Assembly (NCBI RefSeq): GCF_030159055.1
Contig: NZ_BQXQ01000041.1
Coordinates: forward strand, 1-37,704
Direction of reading: 5' to 3'
DNA from: Acidovorax sp. SUPP3334
Lineage (GTDB): Bacteria; Pseudomonadota; Gammaproteobacteria; Burkholderiales; Burkholderiaceae_C
Length of the DNA stretch: 37,704 nt
Positions 10,848 to 20,421 of this stretch are shown here, piece after piece; the stretch's first letter is position 1, and every line of letters starts with the position of its first letter. Under the pieces are notes generated by a model, which worked only from the letters and a program-made list of their open reading frames with translations, was not told where the DNA came from and searched no databases. A program made the position numbers and the translations under genes.

Positions 10848-11660
10848 CTAGAAACGCACCCCCGTGGACACCCGCCACATGTTCTGCGGCGTGAAGTTCA
10901 CCAGCGGGTCCCAGGCCGCGCGCACGAACCATCCGGGCCAGTCGTAGCCCACCGACAGGCCGGCGCGGCGCTGCCAGCGGCCGCCCACCGTGCCCTGCTT
11001 GGCCAGCAGGTCCACCGTGAGCCGCTCGCCATCGGGCCGCGGGCTGCGCCATACGAGGTGCAGGTTCTGCTGGTCGGGGTTTTGCCGGTTGTCCCGCACC
11101 AGTTGCAGCGCCAGGGTGTCGCCGCTGTCCCAGCGGTGGCTGCCGTACACGCTGTAGGCGTCGTTGGGATCAAAGTTGAGGTTGGCGTAGTTGCGCAGAT
11201 TGGTGCGCCCCAGGCCTGCGCCCAGCACCCAGGTGGTGCCGGTCTCCACGGCCACGCTGCCGCCGACGAAGCCGCCCGATGCGATCTGTAGCGACGGCAG
11301 CACGCGCCAGTCGCCGAAGGCCACGCTGCGGTCCCAGCCGGCGCGTGGCATCGAAAAATCGAGCGCGGGCGAGCGGAACGCGCCCACCCACCAATGGTCG
11401 TCGCCCCGGGTGTAGCGCAGGTTCACGTCCAGGCCCGGTCCCGCGGGCAGGCCGCCGCCGGACACGTGATAGACCCCCGTGGTCAGCTTGAAGGGCAGGG
11501 ATGGGTCTGCGCCGGCGCCGGCATCCGCGTCCGCATCGGCCGCGGCGCGGGCAGCGGGGGCCATGAGCGCGCTGGCGCAGGCCGCCGCGCACACGGCGGC
11601 GCGCCACGCGAAGCGATGGCCCCGTGCCGCGCTGCCGGGCACTGAACGGTCAACTCGCAC
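10848..11660 (-). CDS. Secreted or outer-membrane beta-barrel-like protein, unknown function
   Basis: This 270-residue protein has a signal-type N-terminus (an Arg-containing start, then AAVCAAACASALMAPAARA) and a D/A-rich stretch (ADADADAGAGAD). The rest is alternating aromatic and polar residues of beta-barrel type, such as LDVNLRYTRGDDHWWVGAF, ending in VSTGVRF. A C-terminal Phe is typical of outer-membrane barrels. The start is a GTG at 11658-11660, so the gene overlaps the kup stop by a few bases and is probably co-transcribed with it. It converges on the response regulator with only 17 bases between the stops. I do not recognise the family. A lipid- or ion-related role suggested by kup would be a guess. 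Confidence 0.75.
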   Translation of the reverse strand: MRVDRSVPGSAARGHRFAWRAAVCAAACASALMAPAARAAADADADAGAGADPSLPFKLTTGVYHVSGGGLPAGPGLDVNLRYTRGDDHWWVGAFRSPALDFSMPRAGWDRSVAFGDWRVLPSLQIASGGFVGGSVAVETGTTWVLGAGLGRTNLRNYANLNFDPNDAYSVYGSHRWDSGDTLALQLVRDNRQNPDQQNLHLVWRSPRPDGERLTVDLLAKQGTVGGRWQRRAGLSVGYDWPGWFVRAAWDPLVNFTPQNMWRVSTGVRF

Positions 11661-13563
11661 GGCGGCCGATCTCGATCAGGCGGTTGTCCGGCAGCCGGAA
11701 ATAGTCCGACGCCCGCGCCGCGTTGCGCTGCAGCGAGCCGAAGACGGCCTTGCGCAGGGCGCCCAACCCGTCGAGCCGGCCGCTGCCCAGCGAGGCGCGC
11801 GAGGTGAAGTACGAGGTGGACATGGTTTCGATGTGCAGGCATTTCTGGTAGGCCAGCAGGCGCAGGGTTTCGGGAACGTCCGGCGGCTCCATGAAGCCGT
11901 GGCTGGACGTGACGCACCAAAAGCCGTGCCCCAGTTCCTGCGCCTGCAGGCGCTCGCCCGCCGGTACGCGGGGCACCGGGCGGGTGCGCACGGCCAGCAC
12001 CACCACGCGTTCGTGCAGCACCTGGTTGTGCTTGAGGTTGTGCAGCAGCGCGTGCGGCACGCTCTCGGCATCGGCCGTCATGAACACCGCCGTGCCGCGC
12101 ACGCGGTGCGGCATGCCGGCCGCCAGCGCTTCGATGAAGGGCACGAGGGGCATGCGTTCCTGCGCCGCGGCCTGCTCGGCCACGCGCCGGCCCTTGGCCC
12201 AGGTGGTGAAGACGAACATGACGACTGCCGCCACCGCGAGGGTGAGCCACCCGCCGTCCTCGATCTTCAGCGTGTTGGCCACGATGAACGTGATGTCCAC
12301 CAGCGCGAAAAAGCCGACCCCCAGACCCACGGCCAGGGGGTTCCAGCGCCACAGCCGCAGTGCGACCACGCCGGCCAGCAGCGTGGTGGTGAGCATGGTG
12401 AGCGACACCGCGATGCCGTAGGCGGCCGACAGCGCGCTCGAGCTGCGAAACGCCAGCACCAGCATCAGCACGCCGGCCATCAGCAGCCAGTTCATGGTGG
12501 GCAGGTAGATCTGCCCGATGGCCGAGTCCGAGGTCTGCACGATACGCATGCGCGGCAGGTAGCCCATGCGGATGGCGTGGGCCGTCATCGAGAACGCGCC
12601 CGAGATCACGGCCTGCGAGGCGATGACCGTGGCGCAGGCCGCCAGCACCACCACGGGCACGGTGGCCCAGGCGGGGAACATCCGGAAGAAGGGGTTGTCG
12701 ATGGCCGCAGGATCGGCCAGCACCAGCGCGCCCTGCCCGAAGTAGTTCAACACCAGCGAGGGCAGGGCGATGAACAGCCAGGCCAGCCGGATGGGGGCCG
12801 CGCCGAAGTGCCCCATGTCGGCATACAGCGCCTCGCCCCCCGTGAACGCGAGGAACACCGCGCCCAGCACCGCGAGCGACTGCGCCGGGTGCGTGGCCAG
12901 GAACTGGACGGCCCAGCGTGGGTCGATGGCCTCCAGCACGTGCGGGTTCTGTGCGATGTGGCAGATGCCGGACACGGCCAGCACGCCGAACCACAGCACC
13001 ATCACCGGCCCGAACACGCGCCCCACCGATGCGGTGCCTTTGCGCTGCACCAGGAACAGGCCGATCAGCACCAGCAGCGTGATCGGCACCACGTAGGGCT
13101 TGAAGACCGGCGTGGCGACCTCCAGCCCTTCGACCGCCGACAGCACCGAGATGGCCGGCGTGATGAGGCTGTCGCCATAGAACATGGCCGCACCGACCAG
13201 GCCCAGCCCGGCGATGGCCTTCCAGGCCCAGGGATGGGCGCCGCCGCGTTCCAGCGCCTGCGCGGCCAGGCCCTGCAGCGCCAGGATGCCGCCTTCGCCG
13301 TCGTGGTCGGCGCGCAGCACGAACACCACGTACTTGAGGGTGACGACCAGCATCAGCCCCCACAGCACCAGCGACAGCAGGCCCAGCACCGCAGCGCGGT
13401 CCAGCGCCACGCCGTGTTCGGGGTTCAGGCATTCCTTGAAGGCGTACAGGGGCGAGGTGCCGATGTCGCCGAACACCACGCCCAGCGCGGCGATCATCAG
13501 GGCGGACTTGGCGGTGAAGCCCTGGGCAGCGGGCGCGTGCCCGGGCACCGGAGTGGAGGTCAT
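11650..13563 (-). CDS. kup: Low-affinity potassium transport protein Kup
   Basis: This 637-residue member of the KUP/HAK/KT family of K+/H+ symporters sits in the inner membrane. It carries the family hallmark GVVFGDIGTSPLYAFKECL near the N-terminus and MFYGDSLITPAISVLSAVEG. About twelve hydrophobic helices follow, with GGEALYADMGHFG in the middle, and a soluble C-terminal domain of about 150 residues ends RLIEIGRRAS. I start it at the ATG 13561-13563 (MTSTPVPGH). An in-frame ATG eleven codons upstream is less likely. Length is normal for the family. The downstream barrel gene overlaps its end. Confidence 0.95.
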   Translation of the reverse strand: MTSTPVPGHAPAAQGFTAKSALMIAALGVVFGDIGTSPLYAFKECLNPEHGVALDRAAVLGLLSLVLWGLMLVVTLKYVVFVLRADHDGEGGILALQGLAAQALERGGAHPWAWKAIAGLGLVGAAMFYGDSLITPAISVLSAVEGLEVATPVFKPYVVPITLLVLIGLFLVQRKGTASVGRVFGPVMVLWFGVLAVSGICHIAQNPHVLEAIDPRWAVQFLATHPAQSLAVLGAVFLAFTGGEALYADMGHFGAAPIRLAWLFIALPSLVLNYFGQGALVLADPAAIDNPFFRMFPAWATVPVVVLAACATVIASQAVISGAFSMTAHAIRMGYLPRMRIVQTSDSAIGQIYLPTMNWLLMAGVLMLVLAFRSSSALSAAYGIAVSLTMLTTTLLAGVVALRLWRWNPLAVGLGVGFFALVDITFIVANTLKIEDGGWLTLAVAAVVMFVFTTWAKGRRVAEQAAAQERMPLVPFIEALAAGMPHRVRGTAVFMTADAESVPHALLHNLKHNQVLHERVVVLAVRTRPVPRVPAGERLQAQELGHGFWCVTSSHGFMEPPDVPETLRLLAYQKCLHIETMSTSYFTSRASLGSGRLDGLGALRKAVFGSLQRNAARASDYFRLPDNRLIEIGRRAS

Positions 13564-13674
13564 TGCAGAGTGCGTCGGCAGTGGAGGTCGGCGCATTGTG
13601 CGCCGGCCACGGGCGGCGGCGCGGCTGGCGGCGCGAATCGGTTGGCAGCGGCGCGCAGTGTTTCAGCGGCTTTA

Positions 13675-13735
13675 AGCCAAAAAGTCCTCCAGCGCAATAA
13701 GCACTAGGGCATATTGCTATTATTTTAATAGCGAT
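13675..13735 (-). repeat. Dispersed intergenic repeat (CCCTAGT type), copy upstream of kup
   Basis: On the minus strand the copy reads GCTATTAAAATAATAGC (a small palindrome), then AATATGCCCTAGTGC, then TTATTGCGCTGGAGG and a T/G-rich end. It aligns over about 60 bases with the copy inside the pxpB-pxpC fusion at 25673-25735. The copy lies in the gap between kup and the DUF3334 gene. Its palindromic GCTATT...AATAGC arms could fold in RNA. Confidence 0.8.
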
Positions 13736-13792
13736 GGCGGCAGCGGCGATGGCGGGTGCTGCCGCCGCCACCCGGCCGCCATCGGGCCGGCA

Positions 13793-14482
13793 TCACATGC
13801 CCAGCGATTTCAGCAGGTCGTCCGTGTCGCTGGACGAGACGCCCGCGGGCACCGGGGCGGCGGGCTGGGCCTGGCCGGCCTGGGCGATGAGTGCGTCCGG
13901 ATCGGGCGCTTCCTGCGGCTCGAAGTCGTAGAGCTTGATGAACTCGGTGCGGTCGATCGCCAGCTCCAGATAGAAGATGTGGTTGCTGGCCGTGTAGAAG
14001 GTCACGCGGCGCGCCTCGGGCTTGTCCAGGTTGGCGTCCACGCTCAGCATCACCTGCTTGTTCAGCGCCAGCATCTTGGGCTGGTTCTGCGTGATGTGGG
14101 TCTGCAGTTCGCGGCGCACCTTGCCGGTGAAGTCGCCCACCACCTGGTTCATCAGCTCGCCCATCACGTTGGACACTTCGTCGGAGGTGTAGGAGCTGGC
14201 CAGATCGTCCTTGGACATGCCCATGCTCAGCAGGTAGCTCTGGTAGAGCTCCATCGCCGCTTCCTTCGAGAAGTTGATGATCACCAGGCCCGAGAACCCG
14301 CCGTCGAACAGCACGAAGCAGCCGATGTCGGGGCGCAGGCAGGTCTTGGTGATGCGCTGCACCATGCCGGAGTAGTGGATGGGGCTCTGCGTGGCCACGC
14401 TGAGCACGCGGGTCACCGAGTTGCAGAGGCTGATCAGCAGGTCTTCGGTGCCGTAGACGATGGAAGGGGTTTGTGCGCTCAT
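13793..14482 (-). CDS. DUF3334 family protein (CheX/CheC-like)
   Basis: This 229-residue soluble protein fits my recollection of the DUF3334 family. Conserved-looking segments are TKTCLRPDIGCFVLFDGGFSG, written in parts as TKTCLRPDIG and CFVLFDGGFSG, then SDEVSNVMGELMNQVVGDFT and ARRVTFYTASNHIFYLELA. The SDEVSNVMGELMNQ helix resembles the E-N-containing helix of CheC/CheX phosphatases, so a chemotaxis or signalling role is possible but unproven. The C-terminus is a flexible Ala/Pro tail ending DDLLKSLGM. The ATG is at 14480-14482. It is on its own transcript between kup and gntR-1. Confidence 0.8.
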   Translation of the reverse strand: MSAQTPSIVYGTEDLLISLCNSVTRVLSVATQSPIHYSGMVQRITKTCLRPDIGCFVLFDGGFSGLVIINFSKEAAMELYQSYLLSMGMSKDDLASSYTSDEVSNVMGELMNQVVGDFTGKVRRELQTHITQNQPKMLALNKQVMLSVDANLDKPEARRVTFYTASNHIFYLELAIDRTEFIKLYDFEPQEAPDPDALIAQAGQAQPAAPVPAGVSSSDTDDLLKSLGM

Positions 14483-14607
14483 GGTGTGCAGGGAGGAGAA
14501 AGAGGTGGGCGGGCGTGCGGTGAACGGGGCGAAGGGGCGGTGCGGAAAGTGGAGGGGAGGGTCGGGGCGGTGCGGTGCGAAGAAAGTTGGGCGCGGTGCG
14601 GTGCCGT

Positions 14608-15285
14608 TCAGCGGTCCTGGCCGGTGTCGGAGATGCGCCGGGCGTACACGGCCAGCACGATGCGTTCGGAATGCACGAGGTATTGGTTGAGCTGGGCCGA
14701 GGCCTCCTGCAGATTGCCGGCCTCGAACAGCTCGACGATCTTCACGTTCATGTCCAAATAGGGCGCATGCAGGAACTCCAGGTCGTTCAGCAGGCCGAAG
14801 GCCAGGCGCAGTTCGGCCAGGATGTGCGAGAACATCACGTTGAGCCGTTCGCTGTCGGCCAGCTCGACGATGGCCATGTGGAACTCCATGTTGGCCGTGC
14901 CCACGCCCTGCCAGTCGCCGGCCTCGCGGCAGCGCAGTGCCGTGTCGACGGCTTCGCGCAGGTGCTTCTTGGCCGGATGGCGGGGGTAGGCCTGGGCGAG
15001 TGCCTGGCATTCGATGAGCCGGCGCACGCGGTAGATGTCGATGATCGACGCGATGCCGGGCACCGCCACCGACACGCCGCGGTTGGGCTCGTGCCGCAGC
15101 AGACCTTCCTTGGTCAGCAGGCGAAACACCTCTCGCAGCGTATTGCGGGAGATTTGGAGGTGTTCGCTCAGAGCCGCCTCCGACAGCCGCTGGCCCGGCG
15201 CGAATTCCCCTTGCACGATTTTCTGTCGCATCTGTTCAGCGATGCGGTCAGAGAGGCTGAGTGGAGCGTCGGGCGGGCAGGTCAT
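14608..15285 (-). CDS. GntR-family regulator, FCD (FadR-like) subfamily, copy 1
   Basis: This 225-residue regulator has an N-terminal winged helix ([49 protein letters not shown]) and a C-terminal all-helical FCD ligand domain ([35 protein letters not shown]). FCD domains usually bind a carboxylate, often with a metal. By eye it is about 88% identical to copy 2 at 20617-21303 over some 205 residues. It is divergent from the TRAP operon, with the palindrome ATTGTTCAACAAT in the shared gap. I start it at the ATG 15283-15285 (MTCPPDAPLS). Confidence 0.93.
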   Translation of the reverse strand: MTCPPDAPLSLSDRIAEQMRQKIVQGEFAPGQRLSEAALSEHLQISRNTLREVFRLLTKEGLLRHEPNRGVSVAVPGIASIIDIYRVRRLIECQALAQAYPRHPAKKHLREAVDTALRCREAGDWQGVGTANMEFHMAIVELADSERLNVMFSHILAELRLAFGLLNDLEFLHAPYLDMNVKIVELFEAGNLQEASAQLNQYLVHSERIVLAVYARRISDTGQDR

Positions 15286-15426
15286 GGGGCGTTGGTGGGC
15301 GCAATGGGGTGATGAAGTGTATCCGTGGCCATTTCGTGCCCCGCAGGTCCGCGCACCGCACTGGCGCAAAAGATGCACTGAGATGGCACATGCTGAGGGT
15401 AACTACCAGTCGCTGCTGGCGTATTT

Positions 15427-15439
15427 ATTGTTCAACAAT
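15427..15439. promoter_or_regulatory. Palindromic operator ATTGTTCAACAAT, TRAP copy
   Basis: A perfect 6-1-6 palindrome. The same 13 bases, plus the following G, recur at 21527-21539 before the other operon. In both places it lies about 77-78 bases before the predicted transcription start and beside a gntR gene. TTGT-N-ACAA-like palindromes are typical for FCD-type GntR proteins, so the twin regulators are the likely binders. An upstream activator of sigma-54 is the alternative. Confidence 0.75.
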
Positions 15440-15484
15440 GCAACTCCTCCGGGGTGGTGATCGCTTCATGATTGAAGAGTGATG

Positions 15485-15500
15485 GCATGCATTTTGCTTG
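15485..15500 (+). promoter_or_regulatory. Sigma-54 type promoter of the TRAP operon
   Basis: TGGCATGCATTTTGCT fits the -24/-12 consensus TGGCACG-N4-TTGCW with one substitution (T for C). The GG and GC are exactly 12 bases apart. The predicted start is near 15511. The second operon has the same arrangement at 21584. Confidence 0.75.
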
Positions 15501-15633
15501 ATTAGATTGCCTTTGCTCAGGCATAGGTTGGAGCTTTGGCTTGAATGATCGGTTCGATGCTGTCTCGGTGATGTCGGGCCTGCGCGGACATACCCACCCT
15601 TGGTTTTTTTGTGTTTTTTTAGGAGTCATTTTC

Positions 15634-16596
15634 ATGAAACGCAGCCTTTTGTCGCTTGCTCTGGTCGTTGCCGGCGTCGCCCATGCACAAGTGAAGTGGG
15701 ATTTGCCGACAGGATATGCCGCAAACACGTTCCAGACGCAGAACAACCAGCAGTTCGCCAAGGAAGTCGATGAGCTTACGGGTGGCAAGCTGAAGATCAC
15801 GCTGCACCCCGGTGGTTCGCTGTACAAGGCCAACGAGATCAAGCGAGCGGTGCAAACCGGGCAGGTACCGTCGGCAGAGTTCATCCTGTCGGGTGCAGCC
15901 AATGAAAATCCGCTGTTTGGCGTGGACTCGGTGCCCTTCTTGGCAACCTCGTATGCCGACTCCTGGCGCCTGTACCAGGCGGCCAAGCCTGCCCAGGAAA
16001 AGCTGTTGGCTTCCCAGGGCATGAAGCTGCTGTTCAGCGTGGCGTGGCCCGGTCAGTCGCTGTATTCGAACAAGCCCATTCAGGCACCGGCGGACTTTGT
16101 AGGGACCAAGATGCGCGCGTACAACCCCGCCTCGACCCGCATTGCCCAGTTGCTCAAGGCGCAGCCCGTAACGATCCAGCTGTCCGAGTTGGGCCAGGCA
16201 TTGGCCACGAACACGGTCAACAATTTCCTCACGTCGTCTGCGAGTGGCGTGGAAAGCAAGCTGTATGAACAGGTCAAGTACTTCTACACGGTCAATGCCT
16301 GGCTGCCTCGCAATGCCACGGTGGTGAACCAGAAGGCTTTCGACAGCTTGGACAAGGCCACGCAGGACGCGGTATTGAAAGCGGCCGCCGCCGCAGAAAA
16401 GCGCGGCTGGGAGACCAGCGAGCGCCTGGATAAGGAGTACCTCAAAGAGCTGGCCGCCAAGGGGATGGTGATTGCCGAGCCATCGGCTGCATTGAAAGCT
16501 GAGTTCGCCACCATCGGGAGCACGATGACCGATGAGTGGGTGAAAGTAGCCGGTGCGGACGGCAAGGCCATCGTGGACGCATACCGCAAGCGCTGA
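15634..16596 (+). CDS. TRAP transporter substrate-binding protein (DctP family), possibly for 5-oxoproline
   Basis: This 320-residue periplasmic protein has a signal peptide (MKRSLLSLALVVAGVAHA, cleavage before QVKWD). The DctP fold follows, with QQFAKEVDELTGGKLKITL, the carboxylate-binding arginine context VGTKMRAYNPAST, and the late helix ATQDAVLKAAAAAEKRGW. It captures an organic acid for the DctQM membrane part encoded next. The AGGAG at 15621-15625 supports the chosen ATG; a longer upstream frame lacks this. Two Bordetella pertussis DctP proteins are known pyroglutamate binders. The regulators and the pxpA remnant nearby suggest the same ligand here, but that is inference. Confidence 0.93.
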   Translation: MKRSLLSLALVVAGVAHAQVKWDLPTGYAANTFQTQNNQQFAKEVDELTGGKLKITLHPGGSLYKANEIKRAVQTGQVPSAEFILSGAANENPLFGVDSVPFLATSYADSWRLYQAAKPAQEKLLASQGMKLLFSVAWPGQSLYSNKPIQAPADFVGTKMRAYNPASTRIAQLLKAQPVTIQLSELGQALATNTVNNFLTSSASGVESKLYEQVKYFYTVNAWLPRNATVVNQKAFDSLDKATQDAVLKAAAAAEKRGWETSERLDKEYLKELAAKGMVIAEPSAALKAEFATIGSTMTDEWVKVAGADGKAIVDAYRKR

Positions 16597-16717
16597 TGCT
16601 GCGCGCACCGGGGGTCTGTGGCCCTCGGTCGCCCTATCCCACGGCGAACCCGCTGCGCCGTGGGCCGTTCCCCCTCTCTCTTCTTTTTTAACGCACCGCA
16701 TACGCCAGGATTCCGCC

Positions 16718-17227
16718 ATGGGCCAACTCGTCCGTCATTTGTACCGCCTGCTCATCGGACTCGCTTGCGTGTCCATGGTGGCTGCCTTTGTCATTGTGTG
16801 TCTGGGCATTTTGGCCCGCCAAGTCACTTTCATCGACATTCAGGGCTTGGATGCCTACGCTGGCTATGCCATTGCGGCGGCCTTGTTTTTCGCATTGCCC
16901 ACCGCGCTCATGCATGGGGACCACATCCGCGTCACGCTGCTGCTCGACCGCATGGGCCCTCGCATGCGCTCGGTGTTTGAGTGGGGTGCGCTGATTGCGG
17001 CGCAGGCCCTGACCGGCTACCTGGCCTGGTATGCCGTGCGCAGCGTCTGGCTGTCATACATCACCCACGATGTCTCGCCCTCTGCCGATGCCACGCCGCT
17101 GTGGATTCCGCAGTTGTGCATGGCCGTTGGCTGCATTGCGTTTGCGCTGGCTTTTTTGGATGCGATCGTGGCGCGCCTGCGCGGTCGTGAATGGTTCATC
17201 GCTGGCCCCGGTTCAGTGGCCGAGTAA
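16718..17227 (+). CDS. TRAP transporter small permease (DctQ family)
   Basis: This 169-residue protein has four hydrophobic helices (LLIGLACVSMVAAFVIVCLG, AIAAALFFALPTALMHGD, LIAAQALTGYLAWYAV, CMAVGCIAFALAFLDAIV). The DctQ-type segment GDHIRVTLLLDRM lies between helices 2 and 3. It connects the binding protein to the DctM channel. The ATG at 16718 follows a 121-base gap after the dctP gene. The dctM gene starts 15 bases after its stop. Confidence 0.92.
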   Translation: MGQLVRHLYRLLIGLACVSMVAAFVIVCLGILARQVTFIDIQGLDAYAGYAIAAALFFALPTALMHGDHIRVTLLLDRMGPRMRSVFEWGALIAAQALTGYLAWYAVRSVWLSYITHDVSPSADATPLWIPQLCMAVGCIAFALAFLDAIVARLRGREWFIAGPGSVAE

Positions 17228-17242
17228 CTTGAGGAAGACATC

Positions 17243-18535
17243 ATGGACATGATGATTGCCGCGGTGTTGATCGTGGCCCTGCTGGCCGTGCTCGGCGCAG
17301 GGATGTGGATTGGTCTGGGTTTGTTGGCGGTGGGTCTTGCGGGCATGGAGCTGTTCACCAGCCGCCCGGCGGGCGACAGCATGATGCTGACCATCTGGGG
17401 GGCTACCTCTGCCTGGACCCTGACCGCTTTGCCGCTGTTTCTGTGGATGGGTGAAATTCTCTTTCGCAGCAAACTGTCGGACAGCATGTTCCGGGGCCTG
17501 GCGCCCTGGGTGGACAAGCTGCCTGGCCGGTTGCTGCACACCAACGTGGTGGGCTGCACCATCTTCGCCGCCATCTCGGGGTCGTCGGCTGCCACCTGCG
17601 CCACCATCGGCAAGATGACCTTGCCCGAACTGAAAAAGCGCGGTTACCCCGATGCCATGGCGGTTGGTACCCTGGCGGGCGCTTCTACGCTGGGGCTGCT
17701 TATCCCGCCGTCGATCATCATGATCGTCTATGGCGTTGCGGCCAACGTGTCCATCGCCAAGCTCTTTTTGGCAGGCGTTCTGCCGGGGCTGATGCTGGCA
17801 GGGCTCTTCATGGGCTACATCGCCATATGGGCGATGTTCCATCGCGATCAGGTGCCTGCTTCGGACATGACCTTTACCTTCATGCAGAAGGTGTACGAGT
17901 CGCGCCACCTGATTCCGGCGGTGATTTTGATCGGTCTGGTGCTGGGGGGCATCTATAGCGGTGTTGCCACGGCCACCGAAGCGGCGGCGCTGGGTGTGGC
18001 CGGCGCGCTGGGGCTGGCCGCGTGGGAGGGGTCTTTGAGCTGGCAGAAGTTCAAAGAAGGCCTGATCAGTGCCTGCCGCGTGTACTGCATGATCGGTCTG
18101 ATTCTGGCGGGCGCGGCTTTCTTGACGCTGGCCATGGGTTTCATCGGCTTGCCGCGCCACCTGGCCGAGTGGATTGGGTCTTTGCACCTGTCGCCCTTTG
18201 CGCTGCTGATGATGTTGACGGTGTTCTTCATCGTGCTGGGATGCTTCTTGGACGGCATCTCCATGGTGGTGTTGACCATTGCCGTCTTGCTGCCCACGGT
18301 CGAGGCCGCGGGCTACGACCTGATCTGGTTCGGCATCTTCATCGTGCTGGTTGTCGAGATGGCGCAAATCACGCCGCCCGTCGGGCTGAACCTGTTCGTC
18401 ATACAGGGGCTGACCAAGCGCGACATCGGCTGGATCGCGCGGGCAGCCGCACCGATGTTCTTCGTGTTGCTGGCGGCCGTGCTGGCGCTGTACGCATTTC
18501 CCGGCATCGTGCTCTGGCTGCCGTCTCAGATGTAG
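17243..18535 (+). CDS. TRAP transporter large permease (DctM family)
   Basis: This 430-residue protein has the normal DctM length and about twelve membrane segments. Family hallmarks are LTALPLFLWMGEILFRS, FAAISGSSAATCATIGKM, LAGASTLGLLIPPSIIMIVYG (in pieces STLGLLIPPS), and the C-terminal MAQITPPVGLNLFVIQGL. It is the Na+-driven translocation subunit. A GAGGAAG ribosome site lies just before the ATG. Confidence 0.95.
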   Translation: MDMMIAAVLIVALLAVLGAGMWIGLGLLAVGLAGMELFTSRPAGDSMMLTIWGATSAWTLTALPLFLWMGEILFRSKLSDSMFRGLAPWVDKLPGRLLHTNVVGCTIFAAISGSSAATCATIGKMTLPELKKRGYPDAMAVGTLAGASTLGLLIPPSIIMIVYGVAANVSIAKLFLAGVLPGLMLAGLFMGYIAIWAMFHRDQVPASDMTFTFMQKVYESRHLIPAVILIGLVLGGIYSGVATATEAAALGVAGALGLAAWEGSLSWQKFKEGLISACRVYCMIGLILAGAAFLTLAMGFIGLPRHLAEWIGSLHLSPFALLMMLTVFFIVLGCFLDGISMVVLTIAVLLPTVEAAGYDLIWFGIFIVLVVEMAQITPPVGLNLFVIQGLTKRDIGWIARAAAPMFFVLLAAVLALYAFPGIVLWLPSQM

Positions 18536-18729
18536 ATCGCAGCACCGCTGAGGTCTCTGGTTCAAGGGGGCTCAGTGCGTTGCCCGCCCGCGCGACCAAT
18601 GCTCGGGGGGCGTGATGGGCTCGTCCTTTGGCCTCACATTCGAATGCCGACAGGGTCGAGCCTGCGGCTGCCGTTGCCCGCGCCCAGCGGGAACGCATCG
18701 GATGGCATTGACATCATCAAGGGTTTTTC

Positions 18730-20409
18730 ATGGACAGTCTTCTTTCTTTGGATCTTCGATCTGCATCGCTGGCTTTGCCTGCCGTGGAAGGTACGAAGCA
18801 GATACCTCGGGAGCCCAGGGGGCCGGACGACAGCCAGACTGACCCGCGCCGCACCCGAATGCGTTGGACCGTGGGGGTGAAATTGGCGATGGGGTTCGGC
18901 GTGTTGACATTGGCCGTATGTGTGTTGGGTGTGGTCAGCTGGATGTCTGGACAGACCACATCCCGGCAGGCCCAGGTGTTGGTGCGCGAGTTGTTGCCGC
19001 TGGAGCGCATGGTGCGCGACTGGAAGACGCAGTCGGTGTTGATGGGGCAAATCGCGCTGCGTGCCACGATTTCTACCGACGTGTTTCCGCTGGTGGCGGA
19101 AATGCGTGTGCAGCAAGACCAGGACACGGCCCGGGTCAGCGGGGTAGAGCAGGCCATGGCCCAACCCAGCGTGCCGGAGCCGGTTCGCGTTGCGCTGCGC
19201 GCAGCGATGGAGCAGCGTGCGACCTATGCACGCCTGCGCGATGCACTGATGACCGCTTCGCTCGAATCCAAAGTGATCAGCCAGCGTGAGCTGCAGGGGC
19301 ATGCAGAGGCACTGGCCGCTTACCTGAAAGCCCTGGATGTGTTTCTGGCCCAGACTGAACGCGCAGCGCTGGAGGGCTCCGAAGCCATGGTGGGCGAATC
19401 GCAGCGTGCCCAGTGGGTCAGTGCCATTGCGGTCGTGTTTGTGGTGGTGCTTTCGGCACTGTGCAGTTGGCTGCTGCGTCGCTCCATCGTGCGGCCGCTG
19501 CAAGAGGCCAGCGCTGCCGCTGCCCGTGTGGCCGGGGGCGACTTGACCGTGCGGCTGCAGGCGCGCTCCGACGATGAAATTGGGGACTTGCTGCAAACAC
19601 TCGATCAGATGGCGCGGGCCCTGCACCATGTGGTGCAAGAGGTACGCAGCGCCGGTGCGTCCATTCACACGGCCAGTGCAGAGGTTGCGGCGGGCAATGG
19701 AGACCTGAGCGGGCGCACCGAGGGCGCGGCGGCGCACCTGCAGCAAACTGCGGCGAGCCTGGAGCAATTGGCCGCTACGGTGGACGGCAACGCACAACAG
19801 GCCCGCCACGCCGACCAACTGGCGCAAGAGGCCGCCCGGGTGGCCCATCGAGGGGGCGATGTGGTGCAGAAAGTGGTGCGCACGATGCAGGACATCCACC
19901 ACAGCAGCCAGCGCATCGCCGACATCATCGGCGTCATTGACGGCATTGCGTTTCAGACCAACATTCTGGCGCTGAATGCGGCGGTGGAAGCCGCGCGCGC
20001 TGGCGAGCAAGGTCGGGGTTTTGCCGTGGTGGCCAGTGAGGTGCGCAGTCTGGCCGGGCGCAGCGCCGAAGCGTCCAAGCAGATCCGGGACTTGATACAG
20101 AGCAGCGTGGTTCGCGTGGACGAGGGGGCCGAGCTCGTGGCCCGGGCAGGCGCCACGATGTCCGAAGTGGTGGTCAGCGTTGCCCAACTGACGCAAATCC
20201 TGTCCGGCCTGAGCGCTGCCAGCCTCGGGCAAAGCGATGAAATCGCCCAGGTCAGTCTTGCGGTGACTGCCCTGGACGAAGTCACCCAGCAAAACGCCGC
20301 GTTGGTGGAGCAAGGTGCTGCAGCCGCCCAAAGCCTGCAGGACCAGGCCATCCGGCTCAATGTCGCCATGGGGCGGTTTCATTTAGGCACCCAGCCGTCG
20401 CACGGGTAA
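18730..20409 (+). CDS. Methyl-accepting chemotaxis protein
   Basis: This 559-residue chemoreceptor has a first membrane helix at about residues 50-72 ([20 protein letters not shown]). A periplasmic four-helix domain of about 160 residues follows, then a second helix ([20 protein letters not shown]). A HAMP domain ([20 protein letters not shown]) and a signalling domain complete it, with the hairpin tip [20 protein letters not shown] and [20 protein letters not shown]. It lacks the C-terminal CheR-binding pentapeptide. It follows dctM by 194 bases with no terminator, so it is probably chemotaxis towards the TRAP substrate. The start is uncertain: ATG 18730 has no clear ribosome site, and ATG 18859 ([10 protein letters not shown]) is also possible. 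Confidence 0.9.
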   Translation: MDSLLSLDLRSASLALPAVEGTKQIPREPRGPDDSQTDPRRTRMRWTVGVKLAMGFGVLTLAVCVLGVVSWMSGQTTSRQAQVLVRELLPLERMVRDWKTQSVLMGQIALRATISTDVFPLVAEMRVQQDQDTARVSGVEQAMAQPSVPEPVRVALRAAMEQRATYARLRDALMTASLESKVISQRELQGHAEALAAYLKALDVFLAQTERAALEGSEAMVGESQRAQWVSAIAVVFVVVLSALCSWLLRRSIVRPLQEASAAAARVAGGDLTVRLQARSDDEIGDLLQTLDQMARALHHVVQEVRSAGASIHTASAEVAAGNGDLSGRTEGAAAHLQQTAASLEQLAATVDGNAQQARHADQLAQEAARVAHRGGDVVQKVVRTMQDIHHSSQRIADIIGVIDGIAFQTNILALNAAVEAARAGEQGRGFAVVASEVRSLAGRSAEASKQIRDLIQSSVVRVDEGAELVARAGATMSEVVVSVAQLTQILSGLSAASLGQSDEIAQVSLAVTALDEVTQQNAALVEQGAAAAQSLQDQAIRLNVAMGRFHLGTQPSHG

Positions 20410-20421
20410 TTGTTGGCAAAA

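Larger units (their letters stand above)
15286..15633. other. Intergenic control region, gntR-1 / TRAP operon
   Basis: These 348 bases contain no gene. They hold the palindrome (15427-15439) and the sigma-54 type promoter (15485-15500). The leader of about 120 bases that follows includes a small stem (ATGTC 15571-15575 with GACAT 15587-15591) and two T runs at 15604-15610 and 15614-15620, which could act as a weak attenuator. The ribosome site AGGAG is at 15621-15625. Confidence 0.7.

Noticed and set aside
18634-20382. 582-residue minus-strand open frame
   Set aside because: It is antisense to the chemoreceptor gene, whose domains are unmistakable.
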